64,000 bases of DNA from Leptotrichia hongkongensis (GCF_007990635.1 NZ_AP019846.1:1860001-1924000), one strand, 5' to 3'; positions 29,720 through 38,925 are shown, counted from the first letter of the stretch. A program made the numbers and translations. Notes: generated by a model from the letters alone, not told the origin.

Positions 29720-29796
29720 AATCCATTTTTTAGGTGGATTGGCTATAGAACTCTAAAACAGCCATTAAACTATCAATTTTGGGCTGTTTTTTTATT
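29720..29796 (+). terminator. Tandem hairpins ending the FadL transcript
   Basis: First hairpin CCAATCCA (29720-29727) with TGGATTGG (29737-29744). Second hairpin AACAGCC (29759-29765) with GGCTGTT (29784-29790), followed by a T7 run. The second is a classic intrinsic terminator. Confidence 0.85.
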
Positions 29797-29831
29797 ACTT
29801 TTTATTCTACAAATAACTTTTTTAACAATAT

Positions 29832-29860
29832 TTGACACAAAAATATTTTTATAGTAAAAT
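29832..29860 (+). promoter_or_regulatory. Promoter of exbB-exbD-tonB
   Basis: Consensus TTGACA (29832-29837), 17-base spacer, TAAAAT (29855-29860), 40 bases before the exbB start. No Fur box-like palindrome was obvious around it. Confidence 0.65.
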
Positions 29861-29900
29861 AATTTTATATCAAAAATAATAAAAGAAAGAAGGATGAATT

Positions 29901-30527
29901 ATGTTAAAATACCTTATTGATGGCGGAATATTTATGTGGGTAATTTTACTTGCCTCAATATCTGGACTTGCTGTTATTATTGAAAAAATGTATACTTTTC
30001 TATCAAAAGAAAAAAAATTGTCAGAAATTGAAAAAAACCAGCTTTATAAAGCACTTAGAACTGGAAATAAGGAAGAAATTTTAAAACTTTGTAAAGATAA
30101 GAATGATTCTGTTTCTAAGAGTGTGACAAAAATTGTTTCCAATATGGATATTAACTTTGATCAGCTTGATAATTCACATAGACAGGTTATCGAGGGTATC
30201 ATAAGTGAAAGTATTTTAGAGCAGACTACTGAACTCGAAAAAGGCATGAGTTTATTGGGAACAGTTGTAAATGCTGCTCCTCAACTGGGACTTCTGGGAA
30301 CTGTTACAGGAATGATTGCAGCCTTTTCAGCCCTTACCCGAAATGGTACAAGTACAGCAAAAATAGTGGCTGGTGGAATTTCAGAAGCACTTTACACAAC
30401 TGCGTTTGGATTAATAGTTGCAATACCTGCATTAGTCTTTTATAATTATTTTAACAGACGGATTGATGTTATTGTAGCCGAGATGGAAAGGGCGGCATTG
30501 CAGTTTTTGAGCCGAGTAAAAGATTGA
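29901..30527 (+). CDS. exbB: ExbB/TolQ/MotA-family proton channel protein
   Basis: A 208-residue inner-membrane protein with three membrane segments: about 12-32, 118-140 (PQLGLLGTVTGMIAAFSAL, the family signature) and 160-182. With ExbD it uses proton flow to energise TonB. The order exbB-exbD-tonB and similar spacing mark this as a Ton rather than a Tol-Pal system. The start follows GAAGGATGAATT. Confidence 0.9.
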   Translation: MLKYLIDGGIFMWVILLASISGLAVIIEKMYTFLSKEKKLSEIEKNQLYKALRTGNKEEILKLCKDKNDSVSKSVTKIVSNMDINFDQLDNSHRQVIEGIISESILEQTTELEKGMSLLGTVVNAAPQLGLLGTVTGMIAAFSALTRNGTSTAKIVAGGISEALYTTAFGLIVAIPALVFYNYFNRRIDVIVAEMERAALQFLSRVKD

Positions 30528-30651
30528 TTTTTACAACCTTTTATTCTAATCTTAGATTTAAAATCCAAACTAATTTTATCTGATTTAGATTAGTTTAACT
30601 TCAAACAAATTATAAGTAAAATTTACAAATCAAATTTCTTAGGAGAAAAAT

Positions 30652-31068
30652 ATGAAATTTTCTAACAGACGAAAACGTCAAAACGTTGATATATCAATGT
30701 TAAACTTAATTGATGTAATTTTTATGCTGCTAATATTTTTTATGCTTGCAACTACATTTAACAATTATTCACAATTTCAGCTGTCAGTTCCAAAAACATC
30801 AGCACAGCTTGAAAAAAAGGAAGATACAAAAATAGAAGTAATCGTAAATAAAGACAAAAAATACTTCTTAAAAATAGACGACAAAACTAGGGAACTTTCC
30901 CAAAATGAAATAGCTTCCGAATTTTCAAAATTACCAAAGGAAGCATTAAAAAATATAACTTTAACTGCCCACGAACATTTGGAATATAAGGACATTGTGG
31001 ACACGATGAGTATTTTAAAAAATATGAACATAGAAAATATAAGTTTAAATATTCAAAATAAAAATTAA
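30652..31068 (+). CDS. exbD: ExbD/TolR-family biopolymer transport protein
   Basis: A 138-residue protein with one membrane segment (about 19-40, LNLIDVIFMLLIFFMLATTF). The single Asp in LIDV is the proton-carrying residue of the family. A periplasmic domain of about 95 residues ends ILKNMNIENISL. It partners ExbB. The start follows TTAGGAGAAAAAT. A 124-base spacer after exbB has no gene. Confidence 0.9.
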   Translation: MKFSNRRKRQNVDISMLNLIDVIFMLLIFFMLATTFNNYSQFQLSVPKTSAQLEKKEDTKIEVIVNKDKKYFLKIDDKTRELSQNEIASEFSKLPKEALKNITLTAHEHLEYKDIVDTMSILKNMNIENISLNIQNKN

Positions 31069-31114
31069 AACTATATAAAATTAGATATTTAAAGAAAACG
31101 AACGAAGGTGAAAA

Positions 31115-32113
31115 ATGAAATATTACATAATTTCAGCTGCAATAAACTTGGGAATACTTCTTATTCCAATTGCAACTCCAGTTTTAAAACAGAAACTTGA
31201 AGAAAAAAAAGAAAAGCAGACTATTGTTGTTGACTTAAAAAATAGTATTTTGGAAGAAAATAAGACAAAAAGCACAGTTGATACGGATAGCAATGAGGAA
31301 AGTAACGGAACGTCTGGGTTACAAAAGGGAAATCTACCAAATAAAAACAATGCAATTTCCGAAGCTCAAAACATAGAACCAAGTAAACAGCCTAAAAACC
31401 GAAAACAGCCCGAACTTTCACCATCACAACCAATACAGCCACAACAACCACAGCAATCATTACCACAACCTCCCAAAGTACCCCAAGAGACCATACCAAA
31501 AGAACAACCAAAACCTACATCACACCCAATTATCCCACCAGTTACCTCCACCCCTAAAAATGCTACACAACCAGTAATTTCACAATCCACAGGAAATTCT
31601 GCCAGTACAAAACCAGTACAAAACACCATAACTGCTTCAAACTCCACTATTTCCAATAATTCTGGACACAAAAACACTCTCTCAAATTCAGGAATTTCAC
31701 ATGGAAACAAAAATGGAAATACTGCTAACGGAAGCTCTACAGGTAACAAAAATGGAAATGGAACAGGAACAAGCGGAAATTCAACTAGTTCTGGAAATGG
31801 AAATGATAAAAAGTCTGGAAGTACACGAGGTGGTGGATGTCATGAAGGTACTGATTTTTCAGTTTCATACAGAGAAACATTGGAAATGCCACAAGGCAGT
31901 CAACGTTTAAACAGAGAATTTAATGTTGTTGTAAATGTTACAGTAAAATTTACTAGAGGTGGCGGCATCTCAGTAATTTCAGCTTCAGGAGCAAGTTCTA
32001 TTTTTCTAAATGAAGCCAAAAGAGCCGCTAAAGGAATAAGAATAAACTTCAAAACTAACAATTGCTCATCTGGAGTAATAACAAAACCATTTAGATTTAG
32101 AAAAACTCACTAA
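31115..32113 (+). CDS. tonB: TonB-like energy transducer
   Basis: A 332-residue protein with an N-terminal membrane anchor (about 5-25). A long proline/glutamine-rich stretch (about 80-150, QPIQPQQPQQSLPQPPK) spans the periplasm, and a Ser/Thr/Asn/Gly-rich low-complexity stretch covers about 155-240. The C-terminal domain of about 85 residues carries FNVVVNVTVKFTRGG and LNEAKRAAKG, as in TonB C-terminal domains. Two cysteines (GGGCHEG and NNCSSG) bracket this domain and could form a disulfide, which is unusual. No TonB-dependent receptor lies in the window, so the partner must be elsewhere. Confidence 0.85.
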   Translation: MKYYIISAAINLGILLIPIATPVLKQKLEEKKEKQTIVVDLKNSILEENKTKSTVDTDSNEESNGTSGLQKGNLPNKNNAISEAQNIEPSKQPKNRKQPELSPSQPIQPQQPQQSLPQPPKVPQETIPKEQPKPTSHPIIPPVTSTPKNATQPVISQSTGNSASTKPVQNTITASNSTISNNSGHKNTLSNSGISHGNKNGNTANGSSTGNKNGNGTGTSGNSTSSGNGNDKKSGSTRGGGCHEGTDFSVSYRETLEMPQGSQRLNREFNVVVNVTVKFTRGGGISVISASGASSIFLNEAKRAAKGIRINFKTNNCSSGVITKPFRFRKTH

Positions 32114-32120
32114 ATATATT

Positions 32121-32385
32121 TCAAGCAAAATTTCGTTAGAATAAAAATAGCTGTTTGAGCTTTTGAAATAAACTTTAAGTTAAATAAAATTAATTGGATT
32201 AAAATAATTTGTATTCAAAAGCGAGTTCTATTTTTCTTTTATAAGAAAGTTTTGCGTCAAGCCGGAGTAGTTCGTAGAACTTTCGCCATAACTTTTAAGT
32301 GATAATCAGTTAAAGATGTTAAAATAATTGTTATTGTGAAAAGGGAGGTATGGCGTTTGATACCTCTGCGTTAAAAAAGCTAATA
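32121..32385 (+). repeat. Structured dispersed repeat, family B, copy B1 (complete)
   Basis: Hairpin 1: AAAAATAG (32143-32150) pairs with CTATTTTT (32228-32235). Internal loop CTGTTTGA/GAGTT. Inner stem GCTTTTGAA with TTCAAAAGC. Hairpin 2: AGTTC-gta-GAACT (32269-32281). Hairpin 3: GAGGTAT (32345-32351) with ATACCTC (32360-32366), loop GGCGTTTG. TTTCGC and GTGAAA can also pair between hairpins 2 and 3. Other copies: 41095-41227, 60731-60925, 61945-62085 (minus) and 62115-62375. Confidence 0.8.
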
Positions 32386-32411
32386 TAACTAAAATTTAAG
32401 GAAAAATAAGC

Positions 32412-32437
32412 ATTGATTGAAATCTTTTAGAAAAAAT
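32412..32437 (+). repeat. 26-base direct repeat, left of the IS
   Basis: Identical over 26 bases to 33526-33551 at the other end of the IS. Much longer than target duplications known for IS3/IS481-type elements. Confidence 0.85.
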
Positions 32438-33526
32438 GTTGTGAGATAATACATATGTGACAAGAATATACAAAAAAAGAAAGGTTTCTGATATAATGTA
32501 AATCTACCAAACCACATTAAGGAGAAACCTTTCATATGAGTAGTATATCAGAAATATACCGTGTTCGTCAACGGGCAATTGAGTATGCAATAAAACATAA
32601 TAATAATTCAAAGGCAGCAGTGAAGTATAAGACATCACGTCAGCAGATAAAACGTTGGAGAGACAGATACGACGGAACAGTCCAGTCTCTTCTGCCAAAA
32701 AGCAGAAGACCTAAAAGCCACCCAAACCAGCACACGCAAGAAGAAATAGAGCTGGTTATGAAAAAGTACAGGAAATTTGGCTATGAAGGGCTGGCAGAAG
32801 TCTATGTTAAAGCAAGAAAGGAAGGCTACAGCCGTACATACGATTCAATGTGCAAGATAATAAGGAAAATGAAGGGCAATGCCAAAGAAAAGCCTAAAAA
32901 GCAGCATAAAAGAAAAAAGAAAGTTGAACAGGCGAAGTACCCTGGGGAAAGAGTGCAGATAGACATAAAATATGTTCCAGAAGAATGCATACAGTTTGGA
33001 ACACGTGACCAGAAGTATTATCAAATAACAGCATTAGATGAATATACAAGAAAAAGAGTGTTAAGGATAGCAGATGAAAAAAGCACCTATCAGACTGCAA
33101 AGTTTCTAGAGAACTTGGAAAGGGAGCTGGGATTTGACATAAAGAAAGTTCAGACAGATAATGGGAAAGAGTTCACAAATTCTGAAAGTGATAAGAAAAC
33201 ACTGTTTGAGCTGAAACTGGAGGAGAAGGGGATAGAGTACGTGACAACCCGTCCATATTCGCCATGGGAGAATGGAAAAGTGGAAAGAAGCCACAGGCTT
33301 GACAGCAAGTACTATGCAGACAAGAAATTTAAAAGCAAGGAAGAACTGTTAAGGGCAATAAGGAAATACAATACAAGATACAACAACATATCAAGAAAAG
33401 TACTGGGCTTTAAGAGTCCAAATGAAGTATTAAAAGAGTACAAGGAAAATCAGTAGGTTAAAGATACATTAGGAAAGAAATATTTTTTTAATATATTTTT
33501 GTAACAAATGTTTGACATCTATACAA
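32438..33526 (+). mobile_element. IS481-like insertion sequence, about 1.09 kb
   Basis: One transposase gene with imperfect terminal inverted repeats. The left end runs inward from TTGTGAG (32439) through ACATATGTGACAAGAATATA; the right end, read inward from 33526, gives ACATTTGTTACAAAAATATA (17 of 20 alike). Termini are TTGT/ACAA. The element is flanked by a 26-base direct repeat. It lies between tonB and the proline peptidase gene, next to repeat B1. The transposase is intact, so the element may still be active. Confidence 0.85.
32536..33456 (+). CDS. IS481-like DDE transposase
   Basis: A 306-residue protein. An N-terminal helix-turn-helix region occupies about 1-65 (SKAAVKYKTSRQQIKRWRDR), with a basic linker at about 115-135. 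The RNase H-like integrase core carries the three catalytic acids: Asp in VQIDIKY, Asp in TDNGKEF and Glu in GKVERSHR. It is encoded in one frame, unlike the two-frame IS3 elements, which is why I prefer IS481-like. Full length with a GGAGAAACC ribosome site. Cuts and joins the IS ends. Confidence 0.9.
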   Translation: MSSISEIYRVRQRAIEYAIKHNNNSKAAVKYKTSRQQIKRWRDRYDGTVQSLLPKSRRPKSHPNQHTQEEIELVMKKYRKFGYEGLAEVYVKARKEGYSRTYDSMCKIIRKMKGNAKEKPKKQHKRKKKVEQAKYPGERVQIDIKYVPEECIQFGTRDQKYYQITALDEYTRKRVLRIADEKSTYQTAKFLENLERELGFDIKKVQTDNGKEFTNSESDKKTLFELKLEEKGIEYVTTRPYSPWENGKVERSHRLDSKYYADKKFKSKEELLRAIRKYNTRYNNISRKVLGFKSPNEVLKEYKENQ

Positions 33527-33551
33527 TTGATTGAAATCTTTTAGAAAAAAT
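33526..33551 (+). repeat. 26-base direct repeat, right of the IS
   Basis: Exact partner of 32412-32437. Together they bound the IS precisely, to within one base of its TTGT/ACAA termini. Confidence 0.85.
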
Positions 33552-33622
33552 AAATAGAAAAAATTTTGAATTTGTGTTACACTTTAAAAGTAAAAAAATT
33601 TTAATAAAAAAGAGGAAAAAAT

Positions 33623-34699
33623 ATGGAAAAAAGAACTGAAAAATTATCAAGAATTTTAAATGAACTGAACATTGATGGATTATTCATTACAGACTTGTAT
33701 AATCTTCGATATTTTACTGGATTTACTGGGACAACTGGAGTTGCTCTTGCGACAAAAAATGGAAATTTTTTCTTTTCGGATTTTAGATACAAGACACAAG
33801 CAACTAAACAAGTTAGTGAAATGGGATTTGAATTTGTGGAAGTCTCACGTGGTTCACTTCAGACAGTTGGAGAATATATAAAAAAATTTGGGCTAAAAAA
33901 TGTAGGATTTGAGGATGTGAATGTGTCATTTTCTCTTTATCAAACGATAAAAGACATTTTCAAAGTGGAATTAGTGCCAGTTGGAAATAAACTTGTAATG
34001 GAAAGAATGGTAAAATCAGAAGAAGAAATTGCACTTATTAAAAAGGCTGTAGAAATTAGTGATGTAGCATTTTCAGAGGCTTTAAAAATTATAAAGGAAG
34101 GCGTTTCTGAAAAGGAAGTTTCTTCATATATGGAATACATTCAAAGAAAACTAGGTGCTGATGACCGTTCATTTACTACAATTTTTGCCAGTGGATACCG
34201 TTCAGCTATGCCGCACGGAGTAGCTTCTGACAAAAAAATTCAAAAGGAAGAATTTATTACAATGGATTTTGGGGCATATTATGAAGGATATGTGTCAGAT
34301 ATGACAAGAACTGTTTACTATGGAGACAATATTTCTGATAGACACGTAGAAATTTACAATACTGTTTTAGAAGCGCAAATATTGGGTGTAAATACTATAA
34401 AAGAAGGAATCATGTCAGATGATGTTGATAAAGCTGTTAGAAACTTTTTAACTGAAAAAGGATACGGTGAGTATTTTGGACACGGATTAGGACACGGAAT
34501 TGGTGCCGAAATTCATGAATTGCCTTACTTATCAAGTGCTTCACATATTGAACTAAAAGAAAATATGGTTGTAACTTCTGAACCAGGACTTTATTTTGAT
34601 GGATGGGGCGGAGTTAGAATTGAAGATGATGTTGTAGTTAAAAAAGATGGTAGAGAAATATTAAATAAAAGTAATAAGGAATTAATTATCTTACATTAA
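33623..34699 (+). CDS. M24-family Xaa-Pro aminopeptidase/dipeptidase
   Basis: A 358-residue cytosolic metallopeptidase. The N-terminal creatinase-like domain is residues 1-125 and the pita-bread catalytic domain about 130-358. Metal ligands are all present: Asp in TMDFGAYYEG, Asp in VSDMTRT, His in GHGLGHGIG, Glu in SEPGLYF and Glu in RIEDDV. It removes N-terminal residues next to proline or splits Xaa-Pro dipeptides, useful for peptide-fermenting organisms. The start follows AAGAGGAAAAAAT, only 72 bases past the IS flank, so the IS insertion may affect its promoter. Confidence 0.92.
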   Translation: MEKRTEKLSRILNELNIDGLFITDLYNLRYFTGFTGTTGVALATKNGNFFFSDFRYKTQATKQVSEMGFEFVEVSRGSLQTVGEYIKKFGLKNVGFEDVNVSFSLYQTIKDIFKVELVPVGNKLVMERMVKSEEEIALIKKAVEISDVAFSEALKIIKEGVSEKEVSSYMEYIQRKLGADDRSFTTIFASGYRSAMPHGVASDKKIQKEEFITMDFGAYYEGYVSDMTRTVYYGDNISDRHVEIYNTVLEAQILGVNTIKEGIMSDDVDKAVRNFLTEKGYGEYFGHGLGHGIGAEIHELPYLSSASHIELKENMVVTSEPGLYFDGWGGVRIEDDVVVKKDGREILNKSNKELIILH

Positions 34700-34701
34700 T
34701 T

Positions 34702-34995
34702 TTCGCAGGATTGCTCATTGCCGCAAATCCTTATCTTGCAATAAATGTTTATCCTAATGATTAAATTTGTGGCAAGATTGCTACGCAATACCTATGGCTA
34801 GACTACGACTTTTATTCGCCCAACTACGAAACTCCTTCTTTCAGTCGTCAGACAATCGCAGTTGAACAAATAAAAGCTCCGTCGATTTATTAAAACTAAA
34901 AAATTATATTTTAATTATTTAGAAATGCTAATTTTTTTATCTTTCATTGAAAAAATTTGTAACAAATCTGTTATTTAAATAGGGTTTTGTGTAAG
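34702..34995 (-). repeat. Structured dispersed repeat, family A, copy A2
   Basis: Minus-strand copy. The GGATT hairpin with loop GCTCATTGCCGCA (on the plus strand) is at 34707-34730. An added ATCTTGC/GCAAGAT hairpin follows. The core module on the minus strand reads AACTGCGA-TTGTCTGA ... GAGTT-TCGTAGTT (34822-34862), so the stem differs from A1 by paired or wobble changes. D end motif at about 34962-34990. The element directly follows the peptidase stop. Confidence 0.8.
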
Positions 34996-35030
34996 TAGCA
35001 GAAATCAATTAAAACTAATTACAAAAATAA

Positions 35031-35066
35031 GGAATGTCCCATAAATTGAGGCACTCCTTTGTTTTT
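35031..35066. terminator. Probable bidirectional terminator between convergent genes
   Basis: AGGAATGTCC faces GGCACTCCT with one mismatch and a G-T pair, followed by a T run on the plus strand. Sits between the peptidase/A2 unit and the convergent DUF4240 gene. Confidence 0.5.
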
Positions 35067-35067
35067 T

Positions 35068-35720
35068 TTAAAAATACATTTTTTTAAATAATGTTGGACA
35101 CACTTCTTTCATACTGTTTGGAAATTTTGCACACCAGTGAAATATTATTTTTGGATATTTTTTGTTAATGTACCCTATTTTTCTTTTATAATTATTCAAT
35201 TTTTTATTATAATTATCAATAAAATTATCTTGAAAAATAGTTTTACTATTAACTTTGTAACTTTCCTTGTTTAAAATATTGTGCGAGCAGTTTTTTCTTG
35301 AAAAAGCATAGGCTGGGATAAAAGCAAAGTTTTCATTTTCAAAATAATTTGTCATAAATTTTGCTTCAAAAGATATATTTATATATTTTGATAAATTATC
35401 CTGATTTTTTATAATCGAATGATATATTTTTTCTCCCTGCGAAATTAACCATAGCCTAAAAAAATCAAAACTCCAGCTCGCTGTGTCACCGTTCACAAGA
35501 TACGAGGCACACCACAACTTTTCATTATAACTTTCATGCATTAATTCAAATGTAATTATTTCAAAATCAAAAATTTCCTCATCTGTTTTTTTGATAGAAT
35601 ATCTATTAAATAGTCTACAAACTCATTATTATTTTTGGCTTTTTTATGCGATATGGAAATGTATTTCCAAAACTCTTCACGTTTCATTTTAAGTTTTGTA
35701 GCAAAATTTCTTATAGACAT
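35068..35720 (-). pseudogene. DUF4240 family protein, frameshifted
   Basis: An ATG at 35718-35720, after AGAGGTGTGAC, begins MSIRNFATKLKMKREEFWKY, the start of a DUF4240 domain, and reads to DILSKK. There the T7 run at 35586-35592 breaks the frame. One extra base gives TDEEIFDFEIITFELMHESY and the remaining open frame to 35068 (217 residues restored). The conserved block is SWSFDFFRLWLISQGEKIYH, typical of DUF4240. The part after about residue 135 is Lys/Asn-rich and lineage-specific. Family function is unknown, though members are often neighbours of immunity or antitoxin genes. Confidence 0.7.
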
Positions 35721-35841
35721 CTTTGTCACACCTCTTTTCTTTTCTAACTTTTATATTTCCCCATATTTTATTAATTATTTTTATAAAAATTTATTTTAAA
35801 ATCAACCTCATAAACTCCATCTAATCTTTATTAATCTAACT

Positions 35842-36450
35842 CTAAACACTTTCAGGCATATTCAAACTTTGAGTAATAAATGCAATAAATACAGCTGTAA
35901 TCTTATTATCTAGTCTATTTCTAAAAAACAGCCCTCCATCAGAATACGACGCATCATTTTTCCTAAATTTATCCACACTTTCTTGATTCATATGAATATC
36001 ATGCAAGCCCTTCCCATTCGCATAAAGCCTTCCAAACGCAATCACTTCATAATCATCATTATTCATAGCCTGCACAACATTCTTCTCAATAATCCCAGTC
36101 AAGTAAATACTTGTTACATCAAACCCCTTCATCTGTATCATCTTTTCGTGTGGAAAAAGTTTCATTCTAATATAATCGAGATATAAATCCTTGTGACATT
36201 CTGTAATACCATTTTTTTGCAACAGCATTTTACGGACAATTCCCTTTCGGCAACTATAACTTTCATCATAATAAACCTTCAAATTGGAAGAAACAATTTC
36301 ATTCATCTTCTCATAAATACTCCCAATATTAACCGCCAAATCAAATCTTTTCTCCTCATCATCCATCGCTACAATATGATAATGTGCCCTTTTATCAAAG
36401 TCGTACCATTTATCTATAACTTTTCCTCGAAACATCACATATTTTTCCAT
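35842..36450 (-). CDS. DUF2278 family (YukJ-like) protein
   Basis: A 202-residue protein starting MEKYVMFRGKVIDKWYDFDK, with HYHIVAMDDEEKRFDLAVNI, and ending in a block around GLHDIHMNQ and YSDGGLFFRN, the usual layout of DUF2278. Members are small cytosolic proteins of unproven function. Ribosome site AAGAGGAAAAT. It is a separate unit from the DUF4240 gene 122 bases downstream. Confidence 0.75.
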   Translation of the reverse strand: MEKYVMFRGKVIDKWYDFDKRAHYHIVAMDDEEKRFDLAVNIGSIYEKMNEIVSSNLKVYYDESYSCRKGIVRKMLLQKNGITECHKDLYLDYIRMKLFPHEKMIQMKGFDVTSIYLTGIIEKNVVQAMNNDDYEVIAFGRLYANGKGLHDIHMNQESVDKFRKNDASYSDGGLFFRNRLDNKITAVFIAFITQSLNMPESV

Positions 36451-36567
36451 ATTTTCCTCTTTACTGCATACCTGAACTTTTACTTTTTCTCATTATAAGT
36501 ATAACATATTTTTTATGAAAGAAAAGGGATTGGAAATTTTATATAAATAAATTTTTTAAAATTACAA

Positions 36568-36606
36568 ACAAAAAAATAACCGCTGTCTTTTTCAACAACG
36601 ATTATC
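36568..36606 (-). terminator. Intrinsic terminator
   Basis: ATAACCGCTGT (36576-36586) and ACAACGATTAT (36595-36605) pair with wobbles. The minus strand then reads T7. It ends the 36623-37099 transcript. Confidence 0.7.
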
Positions 36607-36622
36607 TAAAAAATTAAATTTT

Positions 36623-37099
36623 TTATTCTTTTGTGGGAACATGATACCCCAGTAAATTATCAACTAAATAACATGTTACTATATTTTTTAAAATTTGATT
36701 CTTTCTTTTTAAAATAACTGCTCTTTTATTTTCAGAAATATAAATATATGTTGGTTCTCTAGAGATACCTAATGCCCAGGATACTTTATCTTTTTTATTC
36801 TTTCTTTTTTGTTTTTTTGCTATCATTATATCTCCAGACACATGTACTAATGAATAAAAAATTTCATAAGGACGTTTAGCTTCATAATATTTCATCGTAT
36901 TACTATCATAAAGAAATAATTTTATACCTTCTTTTTTTAGTAATTTATTTGCTTTTAAATAATAACTTTTTTCCACATTTTCTGAAGAAAATATACATTC
37001 ATCTTTTACTTCATGAAAATAATAATTATATATATTTACCAAAAAAAATATAATTATTATAATAAAAAATATTTTCACTTTTAATTTCAAAAATATCAC
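36623..37099 (-). CDS. Membrane-anchored protein of unknown function
   Basis: A 158-residue protein with one N-terminal membrane segment (about 8-27, IFFIIIIIFFLVNIYNYY) and no clear cleavage site, so it is probably anchored with the rest outside. The remainder is basic (NKLLKKEGIKLFLYDSNTMK, MIAKKQKRKNKKDK) with some predicted strands. Not recognised. It is a single-gene unit; the 297-base spacer upstream to folC shows no gene or repeat. A strong terminator follows. Confidence 0.55.
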   Translation of the reverse strand: MIFLKLKVKIFFIIIIIFFLVNIYNYYFHEVKDECIFSSENVEKSYYLKANKLLKKEGIKLFLYDSNTMKYYEAKRPYEIFYSLVHVSGDIMIAKKQKRKNKKDKVSWALGISREPTYIYISENKRAVILKRKNQILKNIVTCYLVDNLLGYHVPTKE

Positions 37100-37396
37100 C
37101 TTCTTTTTTATTTTCTTTTGTAGTATTAAAAAATTAATATCACAATTAATTTCTACTCATAATTTTAGAAATTAAAAGACTTTCTTGTAATTACTTTAAA
37201 ATCTATATATCTATTCAACAACTTCATTTAGGATTACAAGTCTCTATTTTACTATGTTCTCTGCTATTATTATATCATATTTCTACATATTCGTACATTA
37301 TAGCCTTTAACTTTTCAAATCTTTCATTGTGTGTTTATTTTTCAACGTCCTGTAAAACAATTCTATACAGGCATTAAATAATTCCCTTTTCTACTG

Positions 37397-38758
37397 TTAA
37401 AAATACTCATCCCTCTTACCACACAGTTTCTTAAATTTCGCAATTTCATAAAAAGAGCCACAAACCACTATTGCCTTATACCGGCTATTCTTTTCCAAAA
37501 TCATTTCTTTTGCCTGATTATAGGCATACAAAATATTATCTTCAAAAATTATATTATTTGTCAAAATATTTGCATTTTCCAGATTTTTCTTTATTTCATT
37601 GGCAGAAAGTCCGTAAGTAACGTCTTTTAAAGACGTTATAAAAATTTTGTAATTTTTTTCCAAAATTTTCTCAAAAATATTTGCAATGTCCTTTGTTCCA
37701 AGTATCGAAAGAATAAAAATTACTTCATCATTTTTAAAAAGTTCATTCAAATTTTCTACAAGAACTCGTACAGAATCATCATTATGAGCCACATCCAGAA
37801 TTATAACTGGATTTTGTGAAAAAATCTCAAACCGCCCAGCCAGCGAAATTTCATCAAGCCCTTTCTGAATAATTTCATCGCTGATACCATAAATTTTAGC
37901 AATTTCATAAGTAATCAAAAAATTATTTGCCTGAAATTTCCCAAAAAGTGGCAATATAAATGTTTTTCCCAAATTATGTTTATTTTTTTTATCTTCAATA
38001 TTTTCAAATTCTTCCAAATTTTCATTTTCAAAAATCTTCACAATTGTCTTATAATTTTGAGTATCCAGCTCAACTTGTAAATTCTCATACTTTTTCAACA
38101 CATTTACTGAATTATCAGTTTCCTTTTTTACAGCATTCTCCAATTCAGCCAAATTCTGAGCATAAATACAGAGTTGCCCATCCTTTATAATCCCAGCTTT
38201 CCTGTCTGCAATTTTGTCAAGTGAATTCCCCAAAAGACTGACGTGATCAAAACTCACATTTGTTATAGCTGCAATTGTCGAATTTACAACATTTGTAGCG
38301 TCATATCTTCCTCCAAGACCCGTTTCCAGAAATATAAAGTCAGGATTTTTTGCCTCAAAATAAAGCAAGGCTATAAAAGTCGTTATCTCAAAAAAATTTA
38401 TCTGCAACGAGTTTTTTTCCAAAATATCCATAACAACTTCATAATACTTTACAACATCCTCATCAGAAATCATTTGTTTATTCAACAAAATTCTCTCATT
38501 AAACCGTAAAATATGTGGCGAAGTAAACTTTGCAACAGAATATCCCGCTGCAAAAAAAATACCCTCTAAAAATGTAGCTGTCGAACCTTTCCCATTCGTT
38601 CCTGCAATATGAATAATCTTCTTATTTTTACACGGCTCTCCCAGCAACTCATATATTTTTTTCAGTTTTTCATTATTTTGATTTAAAGATTCATTAGTTA
38701 TCCTCTTGTCAATCGTTCTCATATTAAAAATTTTTTCTAAAACTTCATCTATTTTCAT
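37397..38758 (-). CDS. folC: Folylpolyglutamate synthase/dihydrofolate synthase
   Basis: A 453-residue Mur-ligase-family enzyme that adds glutamate to folates. The P-loop is IAGTNGKGSTATFLEGI near residue 52. The omega-loop/metal region is SPHILRFNERI, the ETGLGGRYDATN block follows, and the C-terminal domain contains ILDVAHNDDS, where the family's DGAHN His is kept but DGA reads DVA. The start has an AGGGAAAATTAG upstream. No other folate genes are adjacent. Confidence 0.92.
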   Translation of the reverse strand: MKIDEVLEKIFNMRTIDKRITNESLNQNNEKLKKIYELLGEPCKNKKIIHIAGTNGKGSTATFLEGIFFAAGYSVAKFTSPHILRFNERILLNKQMISDEDVVKYYEVVMDILEKNSLQINFFEITTFIALLYFEAKNPDFIFLETGLGGRYDATNVVNSTIAAITNVSFDHVSLLGNSLDKIADRKAGIIKDGQLCIYAQNLAELENAVKKETDNSVNVLKKYENLQVELDTQNYKTIVKIFENENLEEFENIEDKKNKHNLGKTFILPLFGKFQANNFLITYEIAKIYGISDEIIQKGLDEISLAGRFEIFSQNPVIILDVAHNDDSVRVLVENLNELFKNDEVIFILSILGTKDIANIFEKILEKNYKIFITSLKDVTYGLSANEIKKNLENANILTNNIIFEDNILYAYNQAKEMILEKNSRYKAIVVCGSFYEIAKFKKLCGKRDEYF

Positions 38759-38885
38759 TATCTAATTTTCCCTTTCACTCTAGCATTATAACTTGTCAAA
38801 AAATAAAATTTAACAACAAGAAAAATTCTCTCTTATGAAATAGTGTATAATTCAAAATTTATAATAAATTTTCTTAAATTTAGGT

Positions 38886-38918
38886 AAATAAAAAGACACC
38901 TATACAAGTGCCTTTTTA
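38886..38918 (-). terminator. Intrinsic terminator after rpsP
   Basis: AAAGACAC(C) at 38892-38900 and GTGCCTTT at 38908-38915 form the stem. On the minus strand a T-rich tail follows. It lies within 10 bases of the rpsP stop. Confidence 0.75.
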
Positions 38919-38925
38919 TAAATAA

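Noticed and set aside
32121-33551. Repeat B1 as part of the adjacent IS
   Set aside because: B1 ends before the left direct repeat, and other B copies have no IS next to them.
37100-37396. A small gene between the 36623-37099 gene and folC
   Set aside because: No open frame with a ribosome site, no hairpin and no repeat match was found there.
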